Assembly: GCF_902459475.1 (NCBI RefSeq)
Contig: NZ_LR699114.1
Coordinates: 62,001-126,000 of the forward strand
Reading direction: 5' to 3'
Origin: Aquicella lusitana
Lineage (GTDB): Bacteria; Pseudomonadota; Gammaproteobacteria; DSM-16500
Length of the DNA stretch: 64,000 nucleotides
How positions within the stretch are numbered: the first letter of the stretch is position 1; each line of letters begins with the position of its first letter. Made by a program: the position numbers and the translations under genes. The notes below the pieces were generated by a model. The model saw only the letters and a list, made by a program, of their open reading frames with translations, searched no databases and had not been told where the DNA came from. This document shows, one piece after another, positions 18,849-28,373 of this stretch.

Positions 18849-20120
18849 ATGCGTTTAGCGTTTAAATCTAAAGACAAATCCTATCATGTTCTTAAGAAAC
18901 ACCAAACTCGGAAGCTGGATAGGCTTAATCAACCCGTTACGATATCGGATATTGTGGTGCGGCAATCGGACAAGGGTCGCGGTGAATTTCAATATAAAAA
19001 TCCTTATCGGCACATGAAATTCCCGACATTAAAAAGGATGCGGGACATGGTAGCATTAGTAGCAGATATCGCTACTGAATATCACCTGCAAAATCATTTT
19101 TCTCATGATGAGAATGGGCAAAGATCATTAAAGGAAGGCCATGAAAATGAAGTGACCCGGCTTCTGTTTCATGAGGCGGCATTTTATACGCCTAGCCCAT
19201 TAACCAAAAAAGATTTTGATAAATTGCTAACAGCGATTGAGCGTATGGCCTCCAGTTTGCCTGAAAATCTTTATCTACTGCTGTCATCTTTTCCTGTTGC
19301 CATCAATGAAAATCACTATGTCAATCAAGTGGTGCATGTGCAATGTGGCGCTGTGCCTAAATTAACTATTTTCACAAAAATAACGCCATCAGGATTTGAT
19401 CCTCTTTTTCCCAACATGAAGTGCATTCATTATTCTTCCGAAAAACGTAAGCCGGTGCAGGATGATTTGGCAATGTCAGTGCTGCCTGATAATGAAAATA
19501 CACCCGTTATTGATTATAGCTGTACCCTCAAATGTCAAACATCAGGCGGTGCGGAATTTTTTTCTGTGATTGAGATATGTAAGGATCATTTTTTTAAGGA
19601 AGGATATAAATCTTTAAATAAGCAAATTGATCTGATGACAGAGCCTCGGGCAAATGAATTAATTCCGCGCCAGTTGTTACATACAATCACGTCGAACTGG
19701 ATAGACTTTGTTGACGATAGCATGTTAACAAATAAAATCGTTAGAGCTGATCCTATCAAAGGTTATGATTTTGGAAATCATATTCCATTGGTATCTTTGT
19801 CTGCAGCTTTTAGAGCCAAAGTACTTCAAACTTCGCTTGAATATCAGGAAGTGTATAAAAAAATGAACCTTATCATGGACAGTGAAGTGATTAGTATCGT
19901 CAACCCGCCTTTCGGCCCGCCACTGACGTTGTTTTTTTACGAAGCTCATCAGTTAAGTGTGTTGCCCGCAGATTTTTTATCGCGCGTCGATCAGCATAAT
20001 GAGCGGGTTATTCAGCAATATAGTTACCAGAATTGTCTGTTATTCAATTATCCATCTGCTATTATAAAAGAAGAAAAAAAGGAGAAGGGCATAAAGTTAA
20101 CGGTAAAGCGGGTAGGATAA
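18849..20120 (+). CDS. protein of unknown function
   Basis: 423 residues, unrecognised. No signal peptide, no membrane segment and little low-complexity sequence, so it looks like a globular cytosolic (or leaderless exported) protein. The N-terminus is basic; the C-terminus ends in a Lys-rich tail (KEEKKEKGIKLTVKRVG). GAGG lies about a dozen bases before the ATG. It is monocistronic, divergent from pyrD and convergent with uvrD. Isolated unique proteins of this kind are frequent effector candidates in Legionellales, but nothing here proves it. Confidence 0.7.
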   Translation: MRLAFKSKDKSYHVLKKHQTRKLDRLNQPVTISDIVVRQSDKGRGEFQYKNPYRHMKFPTLKRMRDMVALVADIATEYHLQNHFSHDENGQRSLKEGHENEVTRLLFHEAAFYTPSPLTKKDFDKLLTAIERMASSLPENLYLLLSSFPVAINENHYVNQVVHVQCGAVPKLTIFTKITPSGFDPLFPNMKCIHYSSEKRKPVQDDLAMSVLPDNENTPVIDYSCTLKCQTSGGAEFFSVIEICKDHFFKEGYKSLNKQIDLMTEPRANELIPRQLLHTITSNWIDFVDDSMLTNKIVRADPIKGYDFGNHIPLVSLSAAFRAKVLQTSLEYQEVYKKMNLIMDSEVISIVNPPFGPPLTLFFYEAHQLSVLPADFLSRVDQHNERVIQQYSYQNCLLFNYPSAIIKEEKKEKGIKLTVKRVG

Positions 20121-20147
20121 AAGAAACATCATTCCCGCTTTCACGCA

Positions 20148-22295
20148 TTATTTCGCTGACAAATAGCTCGCAATCAACATCTTCGTGCCCACTTTTGCGA
20201 ATCGCACTTTTACTTTCATGTCATCGCCGTCACCCTCCAGATCAATGACAGTGCCATCGCCAAAAATGCGATGGTGGACTTCCTGACCGATACGAAATTT
20301 GCCTTGCGCTTCCGGTTTGAAAGTGCTGGCGATGGGTTGGGGCCGTGATACTTTAGCGCGAAATCGGATTTCATGAATAAGTTCGGCAGGGATTTCATGC
20401 AGAAACCGCGAAGGCCGATGGTAAGCTTCTTTGCCGTGCATGCGTCTTAATTCTGCATAGGTCATATAAAGTTTTTTCATTGCGCGAGTGACGCCCACAT
20501 AACACAAACGCCGCTCTTCTTCGATGGCTTTGGGATCATGCATGGAGAGGTAATGCGGAAAAAGTTCCTCTTCGCATCCTGCCAAAAATACGACAGGAAA
20601 TTCCAGCCCCTTCGCAGAATGCAATGTCATCAGTTGCACGCAATCTTCATACGCTTCTGCCTGTTCTTCGCTGGATTCAAGCGCGGCGTAAGCCAAAAAA
20701 GCGGCGATTGGCGGCATATCATCCGGCACGCCTTCCTGAGTAAACTGGTGTGCGGCGTTGACTAATTCTTCAAGGTTTTCAAGTCGTGTTAATCCTTTTT
20801 CACCTTTTTCCTTGCGATAATGATCCATGAGACCGCTTGCGAAGAGAACATATTCCACCTGCTTATGCAGCTCCAGCGGTAATGTTTTTTCTGTCATGGA
20901 GGTGATCAGATTAACAAAAGCAAGCAGTGCGTTTTCAGTGCGCGCGGTAAAAAATTTCTGCTGCAACAATTGTTCCAGTGCGGCCCACAGTGTTAATCCG
21001 GTTGCTTTAGCATGATCGCGAATGACTGTTAGCGTGCGATCACCGATGCCACGCGTAGGCGTATTGATGATGCGTTCAAAGGCAGGATCATCGGAACGAT
21101 TAGCGATGATGCGCAAATAAGCGAGCGCGTCCTTAATTTCTGCGCGGTCAAAATAACGCAAACCGCCATACACGCGATAGGGAATGCCAAACTGCATGAG
21201 CGCTTCTTCTATGACGCGCGATTGCGCATTTGAGCGGTAAAGAATAGCCATCTCACGCAGGCTATGTTCGCTTTGGCGAAGTTCGCGAATGCGGTTAACG
21301 ATGAAAAAAGCTTCGTCGGTTTCGTTGAATCCGGCGTAAACGGTGATGAGGTCGCCGTCTTTGCCTTCCGTCCATAAATTTTTGCCAAGCCGGCCGGAAT
21401 TTTGCGAAATCAGCGCATTAGCCGCTTTCAGAATCGTTCCGGTAGAACGGTAATTTTGTTCTAGCCGAATGATTTTGGCACCCGGAAAATCTTTGGAGAA
21501 ACGCTGAATATTTTCAATGCGTGCACCGCGCCAGCCATAGATGGATTGATCATCATCCCCTACAATCATGACGGCATTTTCTTCTCCTGCGAGCAGTTTT
21601 AACCACGCATACTGAATGGCATTCGTGTCCTGAAATTCATCTACCAGCAAACAGCGAAAGCGGTCTTGATAGTGAGCGCGCAACGTGTCGTTGGATTGCA
21701 GCAGCTTATAGGTTTTCAGCAAAAGATCAGCAAAATCAATCACGCCAGCGCGCTGACAGGCTTCCTGATAAGCCTGATAAATCTTTATCATCGTTTGGCC
21801 ATTCATGTCCCGTGGTTCGACTTGATGCGGCTCGCGCGCTTCTTCTTTTTGCGCATTGATAAACCATTGCGCTTCTTTGGGCGGGAACCGGTCTTCATCG
21901 AGATTGAGCGTAAGAATCACGCGGCGAACCATGCGATATTGATCATCGGAATCAAGGATTTGAAATGACTGGGGCAAACCGGCTTCCTGCCAATGAGCGC
22001 GCAGTAGTCGGTGTGACAGGCCATGAAAGGTGCCAATCCACAGGGTTTTTGCGGGAATCTGCAGCAGCGATTCGATGCGGGAGCGCATTTCATGCGCAGC
22101 CTTATTAGTAAAAGTCACGGCGAGGATATTAAAAGGCGACACTTTTTCGACTTCCACCAGCCATACCAGACGATGCGTCAACACCCGCGTTTTGCCGCTG
22201 CCAGCACCGGCAAGCACGAGCTGATGGCCTAATGGTGCGCGCACAGCTTCTTGCTGTGCTGGGTTTAAAGAATTCAGTATCATGTGGGTTTCCAT
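20148..22295 (-). CDS. uvrD: DNA helicase II
   Basis: About 715-residue superfamily 1 helicase acting in nucleotide excision and mismatch repair. Motifs in order: GAGSGKTRVLTHR (Walker A), DEFQDTNAIQYAWLK (Walker B), GDDDQSIYGWRGA, EQNYRSTGTIL, TLHSAKGLEFPVVF and VTRAMKKLY. The C-terminal Tudor-like segment (HHRIFGDGTVIDLEGDGDD) is also present. Start taken as METHMILNSLNPAQQ; the ATG at 22283 (MILN) is equally possible. It is divergent from engB, whose ATG lies 54 bases away. Confidence 0.96.
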   Translation of the reverse strand: METHMILNSLNPAQQEAVRAPLGHQLVLAGAGSGKTRVLTHRLVWLVEVEKVSPFNILAVTFTNKAAHEMRSRIESLLQIPAKTLWIGTFHGLSHRLLRAHWQEAGLPQSFQILDSDDQYRMVRRVILTLNLDEDRFPPKEAQWFINAQKEEAREPHQVEPRDMNGQTMIKIYQAYQEACQRAGVIDFADLLLKTYKLLQSNDTLRAHYQDRFRCLLVDEFQDTNAIQYAWLKLLAGEENAVMIVGDDDQSIYGWRGARIENIQRFSKDFPGAKIIRLEQNYRSTGTILKAANALISQNSGRLGKNLWTEGKDGDLITVYAGFNETDEAFFIVNRIRELRQSEHSLREMAILYRSNAQSRVIEEALMQFGIPYRVYGGLRYFDRAEIKDALAYLRIIANRSDDPAFERIINTPTRGIGDRTLTVIRDHAKATGLTLWAALEQLLQQKFFTARTENALLAFVNLITSMTEKTLPLELHKQVEYVLFASGLMDHYRKEKGEKGLTRLENLEELVNAAHQFTQEGVPDDMPPIAAFLAYAALESSEEQAEAYEDCVQLMTLHSAKGLEFPVVFLAGCEEELFPHYLSMHDPKAIEEERRLCYVGVTRAMKKLYMTYAELRRMHGKEAYHRPSRFLHEIPAELIHEIRFRAKVSRPQPIASTFKPEAQGKFRIGQEVHHRIFGDGTVIDLEGDGDDMKVKVRFAKVGTKMLIASYLSAK

Positions 22296-22348
22296 AACGA
22301 TTAAGCGACGGGTAAGCGTTGTCGCAGACAAAAATAAAGAGCCATTAT

Positions 22349-22948
22349 ATGTCATCACACTATCAAAAAGCGTATTTTCTTCTAAGTGTAGCAGATGTCA
22401 AACAGTTACCGCCGGATGAAGGAATTGAGGTCGCCATGGTAGGGCGTTCCAATGCCGGAAAATCCAGTGTGCTGAATCGAATCACGCAAAGTAAAGGCTT
22501 GGCTCGTGTCAGTAAAACGCCTGGCCGAACCCAGCACGTGAATGTGTTTGTGCTGGATGAAAGGCGGCGTCTGACGGATTTACCGGGTTATGGCTACGCC
22601 AGGGTGCCTGTGGCCGCCAAAGAGCAATGGCAAAAAACAGTCGATGCCTATATCCGAACACGTGGATCGCTGCGCGGTATCATTCTTGTGATGGATATTC
22701 GCCATCCTCTCAAGGAGTTAGACCTACAATTGCTGGAGTATTGTGACCGCTATAATCTCCCTGTGCACATCCTCCTGAACAAAGCGGACAAGTTGAGTAA
22801 AGGCGCTGTTGCCAAAACCTTCCAGTCAGTCAAGGCAGCTTTGACGAGGTATCACAATTCTGTTACTTTGCAAAGTTTCTCCGCTCTCAAAGGGAAAGGA
22901 ATTGATGAGCTGCATTCGGTGTTAGACGCATGGTACGACTATAAATGA
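22349..22948 (+). CDS. engB: ribosome biogenesis GTPase YihA/EngB
   Basis: 199 residues. GTPase motifs: GRSNAGKSSVLNRI (G1), LPGYGYARV (G3) and NKADKLSKG (G4). It assists late assembly of the large ribosomal subunit and is usually essential. I start at MSSHYQKAYF (22349), the conserved N-terminus; an earlier in-frame start would run into the promoter region of the divergent uvrD. Length is typical. Confidence 0.95.
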   Translation: MSSHYQKAYFLLSVADVKQLPPDEGIEVAMVGRSNAGKSSVLNRITQSKGLARVSKTPGRTQHVNVFVLDERRRLTDLPGYGYARVPVAAKEQWQKTVDAYIRTRGSLRGIILVMDIRHPLKELDLQLLEYCDRYNLPVHILLNKADKLSKGAVAKTFQSVKAALTRYHNSVTLQSFSALKGKGIDELHSVLDAWYDYK

Positions 22949-22984
22949 CCATCCGCTGACTGCTGCCTTCTGTAAGAAATGAAA

Positions 22985-23085
22985 ATTCAATTCGTCAACG
23001 GGGAATCGCGATTCTCCCTGTTTGAAACCCCATCGCGCAAGGACCGTGGCATGCCACGGGTGTAGGAGTTTGATAAAAAATGAGG
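22985..23085 (+). promoter_or_regulatory. two-hairpin leader before the OPT transporter gene
   Basis: Two palindromes follow one another: GAATCGCGATTC (23003-23014) and CCGTGGCATGCCACGG (23044-23059), then GTAGGAGTTTGATAAAAAA leading to the transporter's ribosome site. A closely similar arrangement occurs at 63373-63448 before the aldehyde dehydrogenase gene. Either a dispersed repeat or a structured 5' leader. Confidence 0.5.
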
Positions 23086-23092
23086 TTTTTTC

Positions 23093-25150
23093 ATGAGTGC
23101 CACGAATAATATGAAAGGAAAAACGGGTGAATCGAATAATCATGGCCCCATTATACCGGCGGATGTTTCGCTGCCTGAAATTACCCTGCGCGTGATTGTG
23201 CTGGGAGTCATTCTGACCGTCGTCCTTGCTGCTGCTAATGCTTATTTGGGGTTGAAAGTGGGAACCACGGTTTCAGCTTCCATTCCTGCCGCGGTGATCT
23301 CCATGGGTATTCTGCGTTTTTTCAAAAACTCGAATATTTTGGAAAATACCATGGTACAAATCATGGCTTCAGTCGGCGAAGCGCTGACAGCGGGAATTGC
23401 TTTTATTTTGCCGGCACTCATCATTCTGCATGTCTGGGACAAGTTCAACTACTGGCAAACCGTCGTGACGGGTTTGCTGGGCGGTGGTCTTGGCGTGCTC
23501 TTTACTATTCCATTGCGCCGCGCTTTATTGCAGGATAGAACGCTCCGCTATCCCGAAGCGGTAGCGATTGGCAATGTACTGAAAGCGAGCGCCAATCGTG
23601 AAAAAGGCGATTTGAATTCGCTCACGGTAGGCGGCATTGTCGGTGCGGTGATTGCTTTGTTTCAAACGGGGTTTCAGGTACTGACAGATAGCTTCCAGTA
23701 TTGGGTCAGGGCCGAGACAACCATTTTTGGTTTTGGTCTTGGACTTTCACCTGCGCTGATTGCAGCCGGTTATATCGTCGGTATTAATGTGGCGCTCAGT
23801 CTGCTGGTGGGGATTGTATTAGGCTGGATTGCTGGTGTGCCTGTGCTTACCTGGTACTATGGCATGCCTGATGCAGAAACAGCTAATCAGATGGCAATTA
23901 TGATGTGGCGTTCACACATACGTTATATTGGTGTGGGCACCATGCTGATCGGCGGTCTCTGGACGTTGTGTACACTGTTTAAGCCGGTGATAACCAGTAT
24001 GGCTACTTCGTTTGCGACACTGCGTGAAATTCGCCTGGGAAACAGAAAAGCGAGTGTACGCACCGAACGCGATATTCCCATCCATTATGTTTTTATCGCG
24101 GCGATTATTTTGTTGGTTCCCATATTTTTCCTGATCGCTTTTACCATCATTCCGCAGGATGCGCCCATTTCATCCGGCTTCCGTTATTTTATTTCGGGTT
24201 TTAGTACGCTTTATATCTTAATTGGCGGCTTTGTTTTCTGCTCTGTCATGGCTTATTTTGCAGGCTTGATTGGTTCGACGAACAGTCCTGTTTCCGGCAT
24301 GCTTGTATCCGCATTGTTGGTTATCTGCCTGATTTTTATAGCTTTCTTCACCACACAAACCGAGTGGAGTGAGGAAATGAAAGAAATGATTGGCTCAGTG
24401 GTTGCGATCGGCAGTTTGGTCGTGATAGGCGCGGCGCTCGCCATTTCCAATGACACCATGCAGGACCTCAAGGTGGGCGAAATTGTAGGCGCAACGCCCT
24501 GGAAACAGCAGGTCATGCTGATCTTGGGTGTTGTTGTGTCTTCCTTCGTGATCCCGCCTATTTTGCAGTTGCTCTATAATGCCTACGGCATTGGCGGCGT
24601 TTTTCCTCGTCCCGACATGAATCCTGCACAAATGCTGGCCGCACCGCAGGCAGGCCTCATGGCGACCGTTGCCAAAGGGGCATTTAGCCACCAGCTGCAA
24701 TGGGGCATGATCGGCATAGGGGCTTTCATTGCTGTGGTTTCCATTGTTATCGATGAAATTCTAAAAAAGCGGTTTGGTACCCGATTGCCAGTGCTTGCGG
24801 TGGGTTTGGGTATTTATCTTCCTCTTGATAGTTCCGTGCCGGTGGTGATCGGCGGCATCCTGGCCTACATCATTCAGGCCCGGTTGAATCGTCTCTACCA
24901 TCGTGGCGAACCTGCCGATGAGCCCAAGGTGCACGCACACCGTCATCGTGGCTTACTGCTGGCGTGCGGCATCGTTGCAGGCGCTTCATTGATGGGCGTG
25001 ATTCTTGCAATTCCCTTTGCCATCCAGCAAAGCTCTGATGCTTTGCGCATTATGCCCGATGAATATATGCCGTTCGCAGGGATCTTAAGTGTTATCGTCA
25101 CCTTCCTGCTTTGCGCCTGGATTTATCGCGTAGTACTGAAGAAGACTTGA
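23093..25150 (+). CDS. OPT-family oligopeptide transporter
   Basis: 685-residue inner-membrane protein with many hydrophobic segments throughout. The conserved N-terminal ANAYLGLKVGTTVSASIPAA and the internal FAGLIGSTNSPVSGM and GIYLPL segments are typical of bacterial OPT transporters, which use the proton gradient to import small peptides or metal chelates. GAGG seven bases before the ATG fixes the start. It is preceded by a two-hairpin leader. Substrate unknown; peptide uptake would fit an amino-acid-dependent lifestyle. Confidence 0.92.
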   Translation: MSATNNMKGKTGESNNHGPIIPADVSLPEITLRVIVLGVILTVVLAAANAYLGLKVGTTVSASIPAAVISMGILRFFKNSNILENTMVQIMASVGEALTAGIAFILPALIILHVWDKFNYWQTVVTGLLGGGLGVLFTIPLRRALLQDRTLRYPEAVAIGNVLKASANREKGDLNSLTVGGIVGAVIALFQTGFQVLTDSFQYWVRAETTIFGFGLGLSPALIAAGYIVGINVALSLLVGIVLGWIAGVPVLTWYYGMPDAETANQMAIMMWRSHIRYIGVGTMLIGGLWTLCTLFKPVITSMATSFATLREIRLGNRKASVRTERDIPIHYVFIAAIILLVPIFFLIAFTIIPQDAPISSGFRYFISGFSTLYILIGGFVFCSVMAYFAGLIGSTNSPVSGMLVSALLVICLIFIAFFTTQTEWSEEMKEMIGSVVAIGSLVVIGAALAISNDTMQDLKVGEIVGATPWKQQVMLILGVVVSSFVIPPILQLLYNAYGIGGVFPRPDMNPAQMLAAPQAGLMATVAKGAFSHQLQWGMIGIGAFIAVVSIVIDEILKKRFGTRLPVLAVGLGIYLPLDSSVPVVIGGILAYIIQARLNRLYHRGEPADEPKVHAHRHRGLLLACGIVAGASLMGVILAIPFAIQQSSDALRIMPDEYMPFAGILSVIVTFLLCAWIYRVVLKKT

Positions 25151-25312
25151 TCGTTGTAGCGCTTTCTCTCTCTTCTCTGTAATGGGAAGGGAGAGATGAG
25201 TGCCATCATCTGTTAGACTCCAGCAAACGTTAAGCCATTCCCACATTTTTTCAGCAAGAATGACCATCAAAACATGTTAAACTAACCTCATCAAAGGACT
25301 GAGGCGGATGAC

Positions 25313-26710
25313 ATGGAATATTTGGAAAATCGTACGTTTGATGAAATACAAATAGGCGATACAGCCAGTCTGACACGCACATTGGGTGAAAAGGATATTC
25401 AGGTTTTTGCCATTATGTCCGGGGATATCAATCCTGCGCATGTTGATGAGGAATACGCCCAAAGCGAAATGTTTCACAAAATTATCGGTCATGGCATGTG
25501 GGGCGGCGCACTGATTTCCACAGTGCTGGGAACGCAACTGCCAGGTCCAGGTACTATCTATGTTGGTCAAACCATTCGTTTTAAAAAACCCGTAGGCATT
25601 GGCGACACGCTTACGGTTAAAGTGACCGCTATCGAAAAGATACCCGAAAAAAAACGTGTTATTTTTTCCTGTGAGTGTCGAAACCAGAAAGATGAAGTTG
25701 TCATGGAAGGGCAGGCTGAAGTCATCGCGCCTACGAAAAAGATACGGCGACCAAAAACCGAATTACCTGAAATCAGCCTGCGCAGGCCTTATTCGCTTTT
25801 TAAAGATTATGTTGTTAAAGCAAAAGCGCTAGGTGCTTTGAGAGCAGGGGTGATTTTTCCTATTCACGAAAAAATTATCGAAGCTGTGCATGATGCCCAG
25901 CAATCGGGACTGATTGATCCCATGCTGATTGGCCCCAAAGAAAGAATCTTGCATGCGGCCGAAATGGCAAAAATAGATGTGAGCGGTTATGAAATCATCA
26001 ATGTGGAAAACTCACATGCAGCTATCAACAGAACTATCACGCTCGCACGGGAAGGCGAAATAGGAATTATTATTCGCGGCGGCGCCATCAAGGAAGATTT
26101 GCTGCGAGTTATGCAAAAGCCTGATAAGGGATTGCTGACTGAACGCGCATTGAGTTACGCGCTTGTATTGGATGTGCCTACTTATCCCAAAGCGCTTATT
26201 CTTACGGATACCTTTATTCATCCGGATCCGCATCTGGAGGTCAAGCGCAGTATCACCCAGAACGCAATTGATTTTGCTCTGGCATTGGGCGTAGAAGAAC
26301 CCAAGGTTGCCATTCTTGCCGGCTCTGATATCGTCAGCGCCACGTTACGATCCACTGTTGATGCTGCGGCACTTTGCAAAATGGCTGAGCGGGGTCAGAT
26401 TCAGGGGGGCATACTGGATGGACCGCTGACGTTTGACAATGTCATTTCAGCGGAAGTGGCGAAAGCAAAGGGCATCGAATCACCAGTCATTGGTAAAGCG
26501 GACATCCTCGTTGTGCCCAATCTCGAAACAGGCAGTATTCTTGCCAAACAACTCGAATATCTGGCAGAGTCACGTAATGCGGGTCTGGTGTTGGGCGGTC
26601 GGGTGCCTGTGTTGATGAGCCACATTCATGATATACGCCTTAGCACGGTTTCCTGCGCTTTGGCAATTTTAAATAATGATTATCATCGTCGCAGAGCTGA
26701 ACAAAGATAA
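25313..26710 (+). CDS. fused (R)-enoyl-CoA hydratase / phosphate acyltransferase
   Basis: 465-residue fusion. Residues about 1-140 are a MaoC/PhaJ hot-dog hydratase (DINPAHVDEEYAQ and GHGMWGGALISTVLGT carry the catalytic Asp and His). Residues about 160-465 are a phosphate acetyl/butyryltransferase domain with GGAIKEDLLRVM, DGPLTFDNVIS and NLETGSILAKQL. Together they would make (R)-3-hydroxyacyl-CoA and exchange acyl-CoA with acyl phosphate. It is followed after 15 bases by phaE and phaC, which argues for a role in polyhydroxyalkanoate supply. Confidence 0.93.
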   Translation: MEYLENRTFDEIQIGDTASLTRTLGEKDIQVFAIMSGDINPAHVDEEYAQSEMFHKIIGHGMWGGALISTVLGTQLPGPGTIYVGQTIRFKKPVGIGDTLTVKVTAIEKIPEKKRVIFSCECRNQKDEVVMEGQAEVIAPTKKIRRPKTELPEISLRRPYSLFKDYVVKAKALGALRAGVIFPIHEKIIEAVHDAQQSGLIDPMLIGPKERILHAAEMAKIDVSGYEIINVENSHAAINRTITLAREGEIGIIIRGGAIKEDLLRVMQKPDKGLLTERALSYALVLDVPTYPKALILTDTFIHPDPHLEVKRSITQNAIDFALALGVEEPKVAILAGSDIVSATLRSTVDAAALCKMAERGQIQGGILDGPLTFDNVISAEVAKAKGIESPVIGKADILVVPNLETGSILAKQLEYLAESRNAGLVLGGRVPVLMSHIHDIRLSTVSCALAILNNDYHRRRAEQR

Positions 26711-26725
26711 GATAAGGAGAAAAGC

Positions 26726-27190
26726 ATGGACAAGGAAAGTCAATTTGATACCCATTCAAACTGGTACGAATTGTGGATGCAACAAAGCAGGCAGTTTTTT
26801 GAAATCACTGAAAAAAACCTGAAAGACCTGTTTACAGAGAATACATTGGCCAATCCTGAAGAGCATCTGAAGCAAATCTATCAGTGGCTTGAGATGCTTA
26901 AGAAGCAATGGGAATTTTCCCAATTATCCGAGGAGCAAAAGGCGTATCACCTTTACTGGATGATGATTTCACGCATGTATAACGAAGCCTTGGATATGAC
27001 GGTTAACCGCTGGATAAATCGCTCCCGGGAAAATAATCCCGTAAAAAATGTGCGCGAACTCTACGATTTATGGCTCACCTGTTGCCATGAAGTCTATCAG
27101 CAATCATTGATGACTAAAACGTATCAGGAAGCCTATGGCGAATTCATGAATGCAACTTTTAAATTTTGGCAATCGGCCTTGTCCAAATAA
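26726..27190 (+). CDS. phaE: PHA synthase class III subunit PhaE (short)
   Basis: 154 residues, helical, rich in Trp, Tyr and Gln, with the pattern typical of PhaE: WYELWMQQSRQFF near the N-terminus and EAYGEFMNATFKFW at the C-terminus. PhaE activates the catalytic PhaC subunit on the polymer granule surface. It is shorter than many class III PhaE proteins. AAGGAG lies before the ATG. The gene sits between the hydratase/acyltransferase fusion and phaC with short gaps, so an operon is very likely. Confidence 0.85.
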   Translation: MDKESQFDTHSNWYELWMQQSRQFFEITEKNLKDLFTENTLANPEEHLKQIYQWLEMLKKQWEFSQLSEEQKAYHLYWMMISRMYNEALDMTVNRWINRSRENNPVKNVRELYDLWLTCCHEVYQQSLMTKTYQEAYGEFMNATFKFWQSALSK

Positions 27191-27206
27191 TTTTTACGGC
27201 GAAGAG

Positions 27207-28259
27207 ATGATGCAAGAAAACAAGTTGTTTCATGAGCAACTTTTGCAAGGATGGAATGCGCTAGGCAGAGCGCATGAAATTGAATATCGCTATAACGAGA
27301 GGGAACAGGTTTTTCAATGCGGGAAGGTAAAACTTTTCCATTATCAACCAAAGCGAAAAAAATGCTTTGCTATTCCTTTGCTGGTTGTGTTTGCAACGGT
27401 GAACAGGCCTGAGGTATTGGATTTATTCCCCGAACAATCCTTTATTCATGGCTTGCTAAAAAATGGAATGGATGTTTATCTTCTTGACTGGGGTTACCCT
27501 GATATTGACGACAAACATATTACGATGGGTGATTATGTAACTCACTATATGCATCAGTGTATATCGTTCATCAGAGAGAGAGACCAACAACCTCAAATCA
27601 ATCTGCTCGGCATTTGCCAAGGCGGTGTGCTCTCTTTATGTTATGCTTCACTTTTTCAACACATCAAAAATATGGTGTTAATTTCGACGCCTATCGATTT
27701 TCACACGCACGATAATGTGATCGCGAAATTGGTTAAAAATATCAATATTGACAGCTTAACAAAATTGACGGGCAACGTATCGGGTGTGCTGTTGGCGCAG
27801 TTTTTTGTTTCGCTGCGGCCTTTTGAATTGGTTGGCAGAAAATATCTGCGGTTAATGGATAACTTGTCCAACAAAGCGTGGCTTGAGAAATTTTTGCGAG
27901 TAGAAAAATGGATTAACGATTCGCCCGATCAGGCAGCAGGTGCTTTTTCTGAATTTATCCGTGAATTTTATCAGCAGAATAAATTTATCCGGGGAGAAAT
28001 AGCTTTAAACGGTCACAAAATAAAATTAGAAAATATCACAATACCCATATTAAATGTCATGGCTCGTCAGGATGAAATTGTGCCCATGAGCGCCTCACTT
28101 CCGCTTAAAGAGCACGTAGGTTCGAAAGTTTACTCTCAAAAAATTTTCCCCGGCGGCCATATTGGTATCTATGTGAGCGATAAGACGGGCGACCGTATTC
28201 CCGGCGCAATCGCACGCTGGTTAAAAAAGCATTCATTACCGATGGAGCCAGTAGTTTGA
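27207..28259 (+). CDS. phaC: PHA synthase class III catalytic subunit PhaC
   Basis: 350 residues, the usual size for class III PhaC. The lipase-like box is GICQGG at 135-140, with Cys137 the nucleophile. The catalytic Asp is in ARQDEIVP and the His in GGHIGIY near the C-terminus. It polymerises (R)-3-hydroxyacyl-CoA into storage granules. It begins 16 bases after phaE with two adjacent ATGs behind GAAGAG; I use the first. The reading frame extends upstream but overlaps phaE. Confidence 0.95.
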   Translation: MMQENKLFHEQLLQGWNALGRAHEIEYRYNEREQVFQCGKVKLFHYQPKRKKCFAIPLLVVFATVNRPEVLDLFPEQSFIHGLLKNGMDVYLLDWGYPDIDDKHITMGDYVTHYMHQCISFIRERDQQPQINLLGICQGGVLSLCYASLFQHIKNMVLISTPIDFHTHDNVIAKLVKNINIDSLTKLTGNVSGVLLAQFFVSLRPFELVGRKYLRLMDNLSNKAWLEKFLRVEKWINDSPDQAAGAFSEFIREFYQQNKFIRGEIALNGHKIKLENITIPILNVMARQDEIVPMSASLPLKEHVGSKVYSQKIFPGGHIGIYVSDKTGDRIPGAIARWLKKHSLPMEPVV

Positions 28260-28373
28260 TGGCGAATGAGGCGATTGGTTTTGTTAAAATCCTATTTAGC
28301 ATTGGAATAAATGAAATATTTCGTGATATTCTTCATTAGGCTGGGTGCAGACTTTGGAGGTTAGATAAGACGA

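Noticed and set aside
25165-25196. CT-rich hairpin after the OPT transporter gene
   Set aside because: The stem depends on several mismatches or G-T pairs and no T-run follows; not strong enough to call a terminator.
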